Positions 7,950-16,091 of a stretch of 64,000 bases of DNA are shown one piece after another (the stretch's first letter is position 1; every line of letters starts with the position of its first letter). A model generated the notes under the pieces. That model did not search any database, was not told the DNA's origin, and saw only the letters and a list, made by a program, of their open reading frames with translations. The DNA comes from Novosphingobium sp. GTDB lineage: Bacteria; Pseudomonadota; Alphaproteobacteria; Sphingomonadales; Sphingomonadaceae. Position numbers and translations under genes: made by a program. Location of the stretch: assembly GCA_017745295.1 (NCBI GenBank), contig JAGHZR010000013.1, positions 32,240-96,239 of the forward strand, given 5' to 3'.

Positions 7950-8366
7950 TCAATCGTCCGGCCAAATCTCGTCCGGGTAGAACACCGGTTCTTCATCGAT
8001 AGGCGCGTCGGCCTGCTCGACAGGCTCAGCGAGCATCGCGCTCGTGAGGTGCGGCTCCTTGCCCTCGAACCCGACGCGCACCCATGCGCCGAAAACTGCT
8101 CGCCGTTGAAATACCGCACGAACCAGGTCACCCCCGAACCGCGTGGCGAACTGCCGCGCGCGCCGCGCGCTGATATAGCCAAGCTGGACGTCGCGGCAGG
8201 AATACACCGCGACAGCATAGCGATCGTGCGGGTTATGCGGCTCCGGCACCAACGTCACCGGCTCACCAGCATGGCACAGCAGTGTCTCGAACTGGCGGTT
8301 AGAACCGTCAGCATTCGGATGCGCGGCGCCCACGACCGCGAAGGACATCTCAGGAATCGAAGTCAT
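7950..8366 (-). CDS. stand-alone HIRAN domain protein
   Basis: This 138-aa protein shows the HIRAN pattern: an FAVVGAAHPNADGSNRQ opening, then G-E-P-V-x-L-V-P-E-P-H-N-P-H-D-R-Y-A-V-A-V, then LGYISARRAR. HIRAN domains bind DNA 3' ends or single-stranded DNA and occur in HLTF helicases and as free phage or bacterial proteins. Its start is 9 bases after the repressor stop, so the two are cotranscribed in the lysogen. The acidic C-terminus (about 110-138) resembles no known domain. A role in protecting or sensing damaged DNA is an inference. Confidence 0.8.
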   Translation of the reverse strand: MTSIPEMSFAVVGAAHPNADGSNRQFETLLCHAGEPVTLVPEPHNPHDRYAVAVYSCRDVQLGYISARRARQFATRFGGDLVRAVFQRRAVFGAWVRVGFEGKEPHLTSAMLAEPVEQADAPIDEEPVFYPDEIWPDD

Positions 8367-8375
8367 GGTAGTTGG

Positions 8376-9038
8376 TCAGGTGCGCCGGAATACGCCTGCT
8401 ACGCGGCCGATCACGGACACTTCACCATCGACGGCGACCTCGGGGGGAACCTGCGGATTATCGGCCATCAGCTTGTACTTTCCATCCGGCAACACCCGGA
8501 CGCGCTTGATCGTGCCAAGCCCGCCATAGTTCAGCGCCCAGATCCCTTCCTGACGGTCGATGATCTTCTGAGACCGGTCGATCATAACGATGTCCCGGTC
8601 ATTGATGGTCGGGTACATGCTGTCGCCCTGCGGCTTAACGATCGTCAGATCAGCGGCTGCGGAGGGCGTAAAATTGCGCACCCACTCCTCGGGAATCCAG
8701 CGATCGACCCGCTCCATGACGTTCTCGTCAAGAAAGCCGAGACCCATGCCGATCGAAAGGTCAATCTCTTCGACCCTGATAAGCCCCATCTGCGCCGCGA
8801 TCTCTGCCGCAGAGGGAGGAATGAATGCATCCTCGGCCGGATCATCGACCTCGCCCGTTAGGTAGGCCGCAGTCGTTTGAAGAGTTCGTGCGATCTTGTG
8901 GAGGTGGCTGGAACCAGCAGACAAACCGGTAACAATTTTTCCGATGGTAGCTTGGGTGACGCCTACCTCACGCGCCAGCGCAGACTGGGAAAAACCCAGC
9001 AACTTCATTCGCTCAGCAACACGGTCAGGCTTAATCAT
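8376..9038 (-). CDS. phage repressor, HTH-XRE plus S24 peptidase domain
   Basis: This 220-aa CI/LexA-like repressor has an N-terminal helix-turn-helix (residues about 8-60, SQSALAREVGVTQATIGKIV). The C-terminal S24 domain has catalytic Ser140 in QGDSMYP and Lys178 in GTIKRVRV. The hinge (about 92-102, DLSIGMGLGF) lacks an obvious Ala-Gly or Cys-Gly cleavage pair, so RecA-dependent self-cleavage is uncertain. It is divergent from the Cro-like gene across an 84-bp operator region. It should keep the prophage silent and start the leftward lysogeny operon. Confidence 0.93.
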   Translation of the reverse strand: MIKPDRVAERMKLLGFSQSALAREVGVTQATIGKIVTGLSAGSSHLHKIARTLQTTAAYLTGEVDDPAEDAFIPPSAAEIAAQMGLIRVEEIDLSIGMGLGFLDENVMERVDRWIPEEWVRNFTPSAAADLTIVKPQGDSMYPTINDRDIVMIDRSQKIIDRQEGIWALNYGGLGTIKRVRVLPDGKYKLMADNPQVPPEVAVDGEVSVIGRVAGVFRRT

Positions 9039-9046
9039 GGGCGCAC

Positions 9047-9114
9047 CCTACAACCTTGGTAATATATCGAAACGATAGAATTGTCGTTGACTGACCTATT
9101 CCAATGGTTGTAGG
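9047..9114. promoter_or_regulatory. divergent operator/promoter region of the lysogeny switch
   Basis: Outer inverted elements are CCTACAACCTTGG (9047-9059) and CCAATGGTTGTAGG (9101-9114), which match as inverted copies with one extra base. Between them is a palindrome, AACGATA (9071-9077), GAAT spacer, TGTCGTT (9082-9088). A TATATT element on the minus strand (9061-9066) could be the repressor promoter -10. TTGACT (9087-9092) could be the -35 for the rightward gene. These are likely repressor/Cro sites. Confidence 0.65.
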
Positions 9115-9122
9115 CAGTAGTC

Positions 9123-9452
9123 ATGACGCAGGACGTTACCCCTTTCGAGGCATTGCAAAAGGCCGTCAGCCTCGCTGGCGGTCAGTCGGCAACAGCTCGT
9201 ATTTGCGGAGTTTCTCAGACAGCTGTTTGGAAATGGCTGCAAAGCGGGAAGCGGCTTCCCGCTGAACATGTACTCCCAATGGCAGCAGCCACGGGTGTAC
9301 CTCCGCACCAACTTCGCCCTGACATTTACCCGTTGTCCTTGATGATGGAGGAACCCGATTACACCGAAGAGTGTAGCTCGGTTGTAGTCACGCAGTTGGA
9401 CCCTGTCCCTTGCGATCAGAATGCGAAAACGCAACGGAAGGATGTCGCATGA
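9123..9452 (+). CDS. Cro/YdaS-like transcriptional regulator
   Basis: This 109-aa protein opens with a YdaS/Cro-type HTH: FEALQKAVSLAGGQSATARI, then CGVSQTAVWKWLQSGKRLPA and EHVLPMAAATGVPPHQLRPD. It is the first gene rightward from the operator region, which is the Cro position. In lambdoid phages such proteins bind the same operators as CI. The C-terminal 35 residues are not conserved-looking. Its stop overlaps the next ATG (ATGA at 9449). Confidence 0.85.
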   Translation: MTQDVTPFEALQKAVSLAGGQSATARICGVSQTAVWKWLQSGKRLPAEHVLPMAAATGVPPHQLRPDIYPLSLMMEEPDYTEECSSVVVTQLDPVPCDQNAKTQRKDVA

Positions 9453-9937
9453 CAAAAATGCGCGCGCCGCTATCATTCTCCCTCGCCATCACCACCATCT
9501 GCGGCAAGATCGGGTGGGAAACCGCCGCCAAGGTCACTGGCCGCTCCATCCGCACCGTCCGCCATTGGAGCGAGAGCGACCGTCACGGAACGCCGACGCT
9601 CGACCAGGCGATTGCCCTTGACCGTGCCTTCATTGAAGCCGGTGGCGATCATGGACCGGTCCTGTCCTGCTATGCACTGCAGCTGGACGTCGCGATGGTC
9701 GATGCTGTCGCCTGCCGCACCGCGCTGGCAGACGACGTCGCCTTATTCTCCCGCGAAGCTGGCGACGCCGTCGGCCGCTGCATTCAGGCCCTCGCACCTG
9801 GCGCCTCGCCCGCGATGATTCAGGCCGCCATTCTCGAAACCGAAGAAGCTGACGCGATCGTTCCGCGCCTTCTCGGTCGGCTGAAAGCACTTCTGCCCGG
9901 CAATGGCGCCGGGGCCGAAGCTAGGGGGCACAACTAG
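9449..9937 (+). CDS. CII-position phage regulator, unknown family
   Basis: This is a 162-aa protein starting at ATG 9449 (MTKMRAPLSF) with GGAAGGATG upstream. A longer frame from 9410 is less likely because it would overlap the Cro gene deeply. Residues about 18-45 (WETAAKVTGRSIRTVRHWSE) look like a helix-turn-helix with a conserved W-S-E after the recognition helix. The rest is helical. It follows Cro and precedes Ogr, a position used by CII/Cox-type or replication control proteins. DNA binding is inferred; no precise family is recognised. Confidence 0.65.
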   Translation: MTKMRAPLSFSLAITTICGKIGWETAAKVTGRSIRTVRHWSESDRHGTPTLDQAIALDRAFIEAGGDHGPVLSCYALQLDVAMVDAVACRTALADDVALFSREAGDAVGRCIQALAPGASPAMIQAAILETEEADAIVPRLLGRLKALLPGNGAGAEARGHN

Positions 9938-9939
9938 CA

Positions 9940-10242
9940 ATGTCACGTCATGCGAAACTTCCACACGTCACCTGCCCGGCTTGCGGCGGTCGCGCATTCG
10001 CGCGGTCTTCCGGCAAGTCGAGCGCGACATTCCGGGAGGTCTACTACGACTGCCGGAACCCGGATGTCTGCGGACACCGCTTCGTCGTCGAGATGCAGGC
10101 CGTCCGTACGGTCCGCGCCAGCAGCTACCCAAATCCGCTGCACACCCTTCCGATGACGCAGTGGCGCCCGGCCGCGAACGATCGCGCCGACAATGACAAC
10201 GGTCCTGCCCCGGATCCGGAAACCAGCGCCGCCGGCACCTGA
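9940..10242 (+). CDS. Ogr/Delta-type zinc-finger late activator
   Basis: This 100-aa protein begins with an Ogr/Delta finger: Cys12 and Cys15 (CPAC), then Cys38 and Cys44 in YYDCRNPDVCGHRF. The spacing and the EVYYDC-NP-CGH-F motif are those of P2 Ogr and P4 Delta, which activate late promoters through RNA polymerase alpha. In P2 ogr lies after D, but here it is in the early operon, two bases after the preceding gene. The C-terminal third is a polar tail. GGGGG lies 14 bases before the ATG. Confidence 0.88.
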   Translation: MSRHAKLPHVTCPACGGRAFARSSGKSSATFREVYYDCRNPDVCGHRFVVEMQAVRTVRASSYPNPLHTLPMTQWRPAANDRADNDNGPAPDPETSAAGT

Positions 10243-10351
10243 CCTGAAGGCCGCGCTGGCCTGACCTGACACTTCCGAATGCCTTTTGCCCGGCTCGCTT
10301 CCGGGAACGCCCCCACTTTGCCTTTTTCCCGCCCCCCACCGGAGCCATCCC

Positions 10352-10558
10352 ATGCTGCACATCCCGTCCAGCCAGTTCCGCACCGTTGCCCCAGCACGGC
10401 CCGCTGCCCCCGCTTCGAAGCCCTCGACATTCGCCGCCTGGCGCGACCTGTGGCGGACCGCGCCCCGTGAGGTCCGGCACGACTTCCTGATCCTCACCGC
10501 CGCCACGCCGGTCCTGCTCGCAGCCTTCGCCGCACTCTGGATCATGGTGCCAGCATGA
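10352..10558 (+). CDS. small phage membrane protein, unknown
   Basis: This 68-aa protein starts at ATG 10352, with GGAG nearby. An Ala/Pro-rich N-terminus is followed by WRDLWRTAPREVRHDF and one C-terminal membrane helix (about 48-66, LTAATPVLLAAFAALWIMV). Its stop overlaps the next ATG (ATGA). No function is recognised. Confidence 0.6.
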   Translation: MLHIPSSQFRTVAPARPAAPASKPSTFAAWRDLWRTAPREVRHDFLILTAATPVLLAAFAALWIMVPA

Positions 10559-10773
10559 GCGCGCATCGCACCCCGTTCTTCATCGGTCAGTCGGTGATCG
10601 TCTCCTCGCAGCGCTGGACGCCCAATGGCTGGGTGTCCGCCACCGAGACCGGCCTCGTCCTGACCCCCAACGTCATGCGCCACCAGCGCCGGGGTTTCGT
10701 CGAAGTCTGGCGCGGCAGCGGCATGCTTCCCGAAGTCGAAGTCTACCCCCGCGACGCCGTGTCCCCCGCCTGA
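10555..10773 (+). CDS. small phage protein, unknown
   Basis: This 72-aa soluble protein begins MSAHRTPFFIGQSVIVSSQR. The middle (WVSATETGLVLTPNVM...VEVWRGSGM) is beta-rich and could be an SH3-like fold, which is a guess. It is coupled to the previous gene by a four-base overlap and lies 26 bases before the primase-helicase, so an early role is likely. Confidence 0.6.
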   Translation: MSAHRTPFFIGQSVIVSSQRWTPNGWVSATETGLVLTPNVMRHQRRGFVEVWRGSGMLPEVEVYPRDAVSPA

Positions 10774-10799
10774 TCCCTGCTGAAAGTCCAGAATTTCCC

Positions 10800-13526
10800 A
10801 TGCAAATGCGAGACGATATTCGCCGCGAACTGATGCCGCTCCTGAAGGCCGACTTCCAGTGGAAGAAGGATCAGGGCGAGTGGCTGCAGGGCGGCAAGTG
10901 CCCTGGATGCGACGGGCGCGAGGTTTACACCCGCTCCGATAGCCCGTGGGTGCTAAAGTGCGGCCGGGCCAACCGCTGCGGTTGGGAATCCTCGATCCGC
11001 GACCTCTATCCCGAGATCTTCGATACTTGGTCCAAGCGGTTTAAGTCGACGCCGCAGAACCCGAATGCGGCGGCGGACGCCTATCTGACCGACGCCCGCG
11101 GCCTCAACCTCATGGGCATGCGAGATGCGTACTCGCAGGAAAATTACTTCGATCAGGCGCGCAACATCAACTCTGCTACCGTGCGCTTTCCCCTGCCCGG
11201 TGGTAGCTGGTGGGAACGTCTGATCGACCAGCCCGGCCGGTTCGATCGCAAGGCCCGCTTCGCCTATGGCAAGTCCTACAAGGGGCAAGCCTGGTATCGG
11301 CCGGACGTCTCGATGGAAGACTTCGCCAACGCGGACAGCATCTGGTTCGCGGAAGGCATCTTCAACGCCTGGGCGCTCGAACAGGCGGGCCAGCGCGCCG
11401 CCTCGACCATGTCCAGCAACAACTACCCCAGCGAGTTCCTGCAGCAGCTGCGGGTGCACATCGCTGCCTCGGACCGGCCGCATCGCAGCCCGCGCATCGT
11501 CTTCGCCTTCGACGTCGGCCCCGCTGGTACCAAGGGCAACCGGGAATACGTCCAAAAGGCGCGCAAGGACCGCTGGGATGCGTCCGCCGCACTGCCGATG
11601 GGCGAGGACGAAACCGGCAAGGAACTGGACTGGAACGACCTGCTCCAGCTGGAGCGCCTCACCGAGAAGCACCGCGCCGAATACCTCTGGCATGGGCAGG
11701 TACTGCTTGCCGAAGCTGCGCAGGAAAAGGCCTACCTGATCTGGGAGAAGCACCGCTGGAACAGCTTCCACTTCAACTTCGGCAACCGGACGTACTGGTG
11801 CGCGATCGACGTCTCGATCGTGCAGGAGAAGATCGACGAATACCGGCGCGGACGCACCCGTGAACTGAAGGAAATCGACAGCGAGGAAGAGGCCAAGATC
11901 CGCATGGACGCTTCCCGCGAGGCTCTGGCCGTCGAGGAAATCGCCAATTGCGCCTTCCGCGTCCTGTACCGCCAGCACGATGAGGCAACAAAAGAGACGC
12001 GGTTCATCGCCAATATCTCCTATCCGAGCGCCAAGCGGCCGTCGGTCAAGGCCGAGTTCTCATCTGCCCAACTGCGCAAGTCCGGCAATTTCGAAGAGCG
12101 GCTGTTCGATTATGGTGGCGTCTGGACCGGCAACGCTCACCAGCTGACGCGCATCCTGCAACAGCAGACCCCGGACCTGCCGGACGTGCGCCCGCTCGGT
12201 TTCACCGGGTACGACCGGGAATCGCAGGCCTACATCTTTGGCCCGATCGCCGTATCGGGAGGCAAGGTCTTCAAGCCGAACGACAACGAGTTCTTCCAGA
12301 TCGGCAAGCAGGCGCTGAAGCTGGGCACGTCCGAGCGCCTGCTCGATATCGACTACGACGCCGACAACCTCGACACCAGCTGGCTGGCCGATCTTTGGAC
12401 GGCATACGGTGCCAAGGGCGTTGTCTGCCTGACCTTCTTCTTCGGCTCGCTCTTCGCCGAGCAGGTCCGTGCCGAGATGAAGAGCTTCCCGTTCCTCGAA
12501 ATGCATGGCCTGCCCGGCACCGGCAAGACCACGCTGGTCGAGTTCCTCTGGAAGCTGCTCGGCCGCGAAAACTACGAAGGCTTCGACCCGGCCAAGGCCA
12601 CCCCCGCCGCTATGGCGCGCAACCTCGGCAAGGTCGGCAACCTGCCGGTCGTTTTGATCGAGGGTGACCGCCGGGAAGAGGCCAACCACGCCCGCAAGTT
12701 CGAGTGGGAAGAACTCAAGACCGCGTACAACGGTCGCACCGTCCGGTCGCGCGGCGTGAAGAACGGCGGGATGGAGACATTCGAGCCGCCGTTCCGGGGC
12801 GCAATCGTCATCGAGCAGAACGAGCCGGTCAACGCGAGCCGGGCCGTGCTCGAACGTATCATGTCGCTGGGCTTCGACATGGCGGGCTGGTCGGCCGACA
12901 CGAAGGCGTCAGCCGAGCGCCTCGAACAATGGCCTATCGAAAATGTGTCGGGCTTCATCGTCCACGCGGCCAAGCGCGAAAACGAAGTCATGGCCCGGTT
13001 CCGGCAGGCCTTCGCGCAGTACGAGGACGAACTGCTTGCCATGCCTGGCATCCGCACCAACCGCTTGGCGAAGACCCACGGCCAGCTGCTCGCCCTCCTG
13101 GACGCGATGCGCGCACTTGTTCCGCTTACGGATGATCAGCAGGCAGCGGCCGCCAAGTTCATCGTCGAGATGGCGACCGAGCGGCAGCTTGCCGTGAACA
13201 GCGAAGACCCGATCGTCAGCCTGTTCTGGGAGCGCTTCGACTACCTCGAAGAGAACGAGGATCCCGCCGCCCTCACCGGCCACATCAACCACCACCGCCG
13301 CCATGCCGAGGGCATGATCGCGGTCCGCCTCAACGAGATGGAAGCCCGCTGCGCCGAGAAGCGCTTGGCGCTGCCGACCCACGCAGAACTGATCCGCGCC
13401 CTCAAAACGTCGAAGTCGCGCCGCTTCATCGAACAGACCGCCGTCAACTCCCGGAACGACGGCGTCCCCCCGGTCCGCTGCTGGGTCTTCCACGACCGCT
13501 CGCGCGCGACCTCCGCCAATTCCTGA
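10800..13526 (+). CDS. phage primase-helicase (zinc finger, Toprim-like, AAA+ ATPase)
   Basis: This 908-aa replication protein has an N-terminal zinc motif with Cys34, Cys37, Cys54 and Cys60 (KCPGCDG...LKCGRANRC). A Toprim-like region at about 180-245 has SIWFAEGIFNAW (glutamate motif) and IVFAFDVG (acidic motif). The C-terminal helicase domain has Walker A GLPGTGKTTL at about 569-578 and a Walker B-like LPVVLIEGDRR. The Toprim acidic set looks incomplete, so priming activity is inferred from the architecture. It is the largest early gene and presumably starts prophage replication. Confidence 0.85.
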   Translation: MQMRDDIRRELMPLLKADFQWKKDQGEWLQGGKCPGCDGREVYTRSDSPWVLKCGRANRCGWESSIRDLYPEIFDTWSKRFKSTPQNPNAAADAYLTDARGLNLMGMRDAYSQENYFDQARNINSATVRFPLPGGSWWERLIDQPGRFDRKARFAYGKSYKGQAWYRPDVSMEDFANADSIWFAEGIFNAWALEQAGQRAASTMSSNNYPSEFLQQLRVHIAASDRPHRSPRIVFAFDVGPAGTKGNREYVQKARKDRWDASAALPMGEDETGKELDWNDLLQLERLTEKHRAEYLWHGQVLLAEAAQEKAYLIWEKHRWNSFHFNFGNRTYWCAIDVSIVQEKIDEYRRGRTRELKEIDSEEEAKIRMDASREALAVEEIANCAFRVLYRQHDEATKETRFIANISYPSAKRPSVKAEFSSAQLRKSGNFEERLFDYGGVWTGNAHQLTRILQQQTPDLPDVRPLGFTGYDRESQAYIFGPIAVSGGKVFKPNDNEFFQIGKQALKLGTSERLLDIDYDADNLDTSWLADLWTAYGAKGVVCLTFFFGSLFAEQVRAEMKSFPFLEMHGLPGTGKTTLVEFLWKLLGRENYEGFDPAKATPAAMARNLGKVGNLPVVLIEGDRREEANHARKFEWEELKTAYNGRTVRSRGVKNGGMETFEPPFRGAIVIEQNEPVNASRAVLERIMSLGFDMAGWSADTKASAERLEQWPIENVSGFIVHAAKRENEVMARFRQAFAQYEDELLAMPGIRTNRLAKTHGQLLALLDAMRALVPLTDDQQAAAAKFIVEMATERQLAVNSEDPIVSLFWERFDYLEENEDPAALTGHINHHRRHAEGMIAVRLNEMEARCAEKRLALPTHAELIRALKTSKSRRFIEQTAVNSRNDGVPPVRCWVFHDRSRATSANS

Positions 13527-13542
13527 AATCGAAAGGACGAAC

Positions 13543-14031
13543 ATGCGTAGCGTTCCCTCCCTTCTGTCCATGATCGACGAACCCAAGGCCCCGGCGCCGA
13601 CCGTCATGCCTTGGGACTACATCCGGATGCGCCGTGAGGCCGCTGGTCTCTCGATCGAACAGGCCGCCGAGCCGTTCTGGCACCGGAAGGAGCACCGAGC
13701 CGACGTCGAGCGCAACTTCCAGCGCATCGAAACGGTCGGATTCCGCGTCAAGCGCCTCTGGGACATGTCGCGGTCGTTCCGGCTCAACCTGACGGTCTAC
13801 CGCCAGCTGTGCGACACCCCGCCCGACATGCACCCTCGCCTCTGCCTGGCATGCGGATGGGACGAATGGTCCGCCCAGCTCGATGCCGAAGGTTTCGACT
13901 GCACATGGTCCGATGCCGACCCGCAGATCTGCACCCGCTGCGAACAGCTGCGCCGCCCCCTGTTCGAGCAGCGCCTGCCCAACTTCCACCCGACCCACAC
14001 GCCCCATGGCGGCCACCAAATCGCCGCCTGA
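13543..14031 (+). CDS. phage protein with putative HTH and zinc ribbon
   Basis: This 162-aa protein, GAAAGGA before the ATG, is not a recognised family. Residues about 27-48 (YIRMRREAAGLSIEQAAEPF) resemble the start of an XRE-type helix-turn-helix. Two CxxC pairs (C101/C104 in CLACGW and C130/C133 in CTRC) suggest a zinc-binding domain in the C-terminal half. It lies between the primase-helicase and the GapR-like gene. A nucleic-acid-binding early protein is likely. Confidence 0.6.
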   Translation: MRSVPSLLSMIDEPKAPAPTVMPWDYIRMRREAAGLSIEQAAEPFWHRKEHRADVERNFQRIETVGFRVKRLWDMSRSFRLNLTVYRQLCDTPPDMHPRLCLACGWDEWSAQLDAEGFDCTWSDADPQICTRCEQLRRPLFEQRLPNFHPTHTPHGGHQIAA

Positions 14032-14048
14032 GCACCAAGGAGCATTCC

Positions 14049-14291
14049 ATGTCCGACGAAAATTCCACCGAACACCAACTTCGCCTGCTGATCGAGCGTG
14101 TCGAGCGCCTCGAAGAGGAGAAGAAGGGCATCAGCGACGATATCCGCGACGTCTACAGCGAGGCGAAGGCCGTCGGCTACGACACCAAGGTCATGAAGCT
14201 GATCGTCAAGCTCCGGAAGATGCGGCCGGACGACCGCCGCGAAATGGACAGCATCACAGAGACCTACAAAGCCGCGCTGGGGCTGGACTAA
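14049..14291 (+). CDS. GapR-like DNA-binding protein (DUF2312)
   Basis: This 80-aa protein fits the DUF2312/GapR family: an N-terminal coiled-coil helix (LRLLIERVERLEEEKKGISD), then DIRDVYSEAKAVGYDTKVMK, then LIVKLRKM, and a short C-terminal helix. Chromosomal GapR of alphaproteobacteria forms a tetramer around overtwisted DNA and helps topoisomerases. A phage copy could act during phage replication or transcription. Start ATG 14049 follows CAAGGAG. The length is typical for the family. Confidence 0.87.
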   Translation: MSDENSTEHQLRLLIERVERLEEEKKGISDDIRDVYSEAKAVGYDTKVMKLIVKLRKMRPDDRREMDSITETYKAALGLD

Positions 14292-14293
14292 CC

Positions 14294-14491
14294 ATGGCCC
14301 CTCGCACGTCCAACACCGTCCACCCGATCGGCTGCTCGTGCCGGGCCTGCGCGCCCGTCGCCGAGCGCAATGACCGCGCCAACCTCGCGATCAAGGGCGC
14401 CACCCGCGCCCTGTTCCTGATCGCCGCGCTGGTCGCGATTCCCTTCATCATCGTTCACGCGCTCTCCAGCGCGAAAGGAGACCGGCGATGA
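14294..14491 (+). CDS. small phage membrane protein with CSCxAC motif
   Basis: This 65-aa protein starts at ATG 14294, two bases after the GapR-like stop. The N-terminus has Cys-Ser-Cys-x-x-Cys (GCSCRACAP). The C-terminal half is one membrane helix (ATRALFLIAALVAIPFIIVH). Its stop overlaps the next ATG. Function unknown; a single-pass membrane protein with a possible metal-binding N-tail. Confidence 0.6.
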   Translation: MAPRTSNTVHPIGCSCRACAPVAERNDRANLAIKGATRALFLIAALVAIPFIIVHALSSAKGDRR

Positions 14492-15399
14492 ACAATCCTT
14501 ACCACATCAAAGGCCCCGCACTGCTCGCCGTCTCTGGTGGCCGTACCTCTGCCAAGCTGTTTAAGAAGGTGCTCGATGCGCATGGCGGCGCTCTGCCAGC
14601 GAATGTGCACGCAGTTTTCTGCAACACCGGCAAAGAGCGGCATGAAACGCTCCGCTTCGTTCACGAGATGGAAGTGCGTTGGGGGCAGGAAATCCACTGG
14701 TTAGAATGGCGCGATCGACGGAAGCGGACGCCTGTTGCCGATCGCTTCGAGGAAGTCGGTTACAACTCTGCCGCTCGCAATGGTGAGCCGTTCAAGGCTT
14801 TGGTCGCCAGCAAGAAGGCTGTGCCGAATGCAGTGCAGCGATGGTGCACAGAGCATCTAAAAATGCAGGTATGCGCCGATTTCATGGAGGCACAAGGTTA
14901 CGCCTCGTGGGCCAACGTCGTTGGGTTGCGTGCTGACGAGGTTCGCCGTGTCGCTAAAAAAGTTGCGCAGAATGAAGAAGGCGAGCTGCCTTGGAAATCG
15001 GTGATGCCGCTGTTCCAGGCGGGTGTCCGCAAGCTCGATGTTCGACGATTTTGGTTTGGACAGGACAAAGTCGATCTGACGATACCCGCTACGTCATTGC
15101 CGCAGGGCTTCGACCTTGGCCTTGAAGAGTGGGAAGGCAACTGCACCAAGTGCTTCAACAAGTCCAAGGCGCTCCTGCTCTGGGATGTCCGCCGCGACCC
15201 AGCTGACGCTCTAGATTGGGCGGCAATGGAGGACTTTGTCGGAGGCACCTTCACGACGGAATACAGCTTCCACGATCTGATGCGGGAAGCGGAGCGTAGC
15301 CCGCGTCTGCCGCTGGGCGACGACTTTTCCGAGTTCGACGCGGAGTGCGGCATTGGCGGCGCAGATATCTCAATCCGTTGTGGAAGGAAGGCGGCATGA
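14488..15399 (+). CDS. PAPS-reductase-like protein (PP-loop, Cys-rich)
   Basis: This 303-aa protein is in the PAPS reductase/adenine nucleotide alpha-hydrolase superfamily. The PP-loop is SGGRTS at 16-21. Conserved-looking later motifs are FCNTGKE (44-50), RWCTEHLK (118-125), GLRADE (146-151) and CTKC (219-222). Cys120, Cys129, Cys219 and Cys222 could bind an iron-sulfur cluster, as in DndC- or TtcA-type members. Such proteins in phages have unclear substrates; nucleotide or DNA sulfur transfer is a possibility. It is coupled to neighbours on both sides (ATGA). Its lower G+C than the tail genes suggests cargo. Confidence 0.8.
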   Translation: MNNPYHIKGPALLAVSGGRTSAKLFKKVLDAHGGALPANVHAVFCNTGKERHETLRFVHEMEVRWGQEIHWLEWRDRRKRTPVADRFEEVGYNSAARNGEPFKALVASKKAVPNAVQRWCTEHLKMQVCADFMEAQGYASWANVVGLRADEVRRVAKKVAQNEEGELPWKSVMPLFQAGVRKLDVRRFWFGQDKVDLTIPATSLPQGFDLGLEEWEGNCTKCFNKSKALLLWDVRRDPADALDWAAMEDFVGGTFTTEYSFHDLMREAERSPRLPLGDDFSEFDAECGIGGADISIRCGRKAA

Positions 15400-16091
15400 C
15401 CGGTGAACTCACTGCCCGCCCCAAGGGCAGCACCCGCCAACCGTGGGATTGGTACGTCGAGGAAAAGTGGGTGACTCACCGTTTGATCGACGAAGTCGAA
15501 CTTGAAATGGACGTGACCTACCTCGATCCGTTCTGCGGCCGCCTGCATATCCCGGAGGCGCTTTCGGAACGCGGCTTCGCCCATGCCTACGGCACGGACC
15601 TCTTCGCACGGCATCCCGGTCACCACCAGTTCCTCGGGCAGCATGATTTCTTCGGAGATCAGCGGCATCTTCTGGAAGCATCCGGCCGTCTTTCAATCAT
15701 CATGAACCCGCCTTTTTCATTCCAGAACGGCAAGCTGGTCCGAGGCTTGGCGGAAAAATGCATCCGCCAAGCACTGTCCATCGCGACGCATAAGGTCTGC
15801 GCGCTCCTGCCGCTCAAATGGCTGGCGAGCGAGGGCCGCTATCGCCTTTTCACTGACGAGACGCCGATCGGCGTGTGGATCCTCTGTGAACGTCCGTCGA
15901 TGCCGCCCGGCGACATGATCGAGGAGTTGGGCAGCAAGGCTTACGATCATGGCAAGATCGACTACATGTGGGTCATATGGGACAGGCAGGCTGAACCGCT
16001 CTCCGATTCCAGCGGTCGGCCATTCGCTCCAACATTTTGGATCCCGCCTCGGGAGAAAGCTGTGCTGAAGGAAAGGAAGCTCGCAGCATGA
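15396..16091 (+). CDS. adenine-specific DNA methyltransferase-like protein
   Basis: This 231-aa protein has motif I DPFCG (44-48) and the catalytic NPPF (104-107) of N6-adenine methyltransferases, with TDLF (67-70) in between as an acidic motif. It has no separate target-recognition domain, so specificity is unknown and no cognate nuclease is seen. It starts at ATG 15396 inside the PAPS-reductase-like stop, after GGAAGGAAG. The C-terminal residues LKERKLAA are repeated in the next gene product. Confidence 0.8.
   Translation: MTGELTARPKGSTRQPWDWYVEEKWVTHRLIDEVELEMDVTYLDPFCGRLHIPEALSERGFAHAYGTDLFARHPGHHQFLGQHDFFGDQRHLLEASGRLSIIMNPPFSFQNGKLVRGLAEKCIRQALSIATHKVCALLPLKWLASEGRYRLFTDETPIGVWILCERPSMPPGDMIEELGSKAYDHGKIDYMWVIWDRQAEPLSDSSGRPFAPTFWIPPREKAVLKERKLAA

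Noticed and set aside
14488..15399. Assimilatory PAPS reductase (cysH)
   Set aside because: The PP-loop family fits, but the Cys arrangement, phage location and missing sulfate assimilation neighbours argue against a cysteine biosynthesis enzyme.
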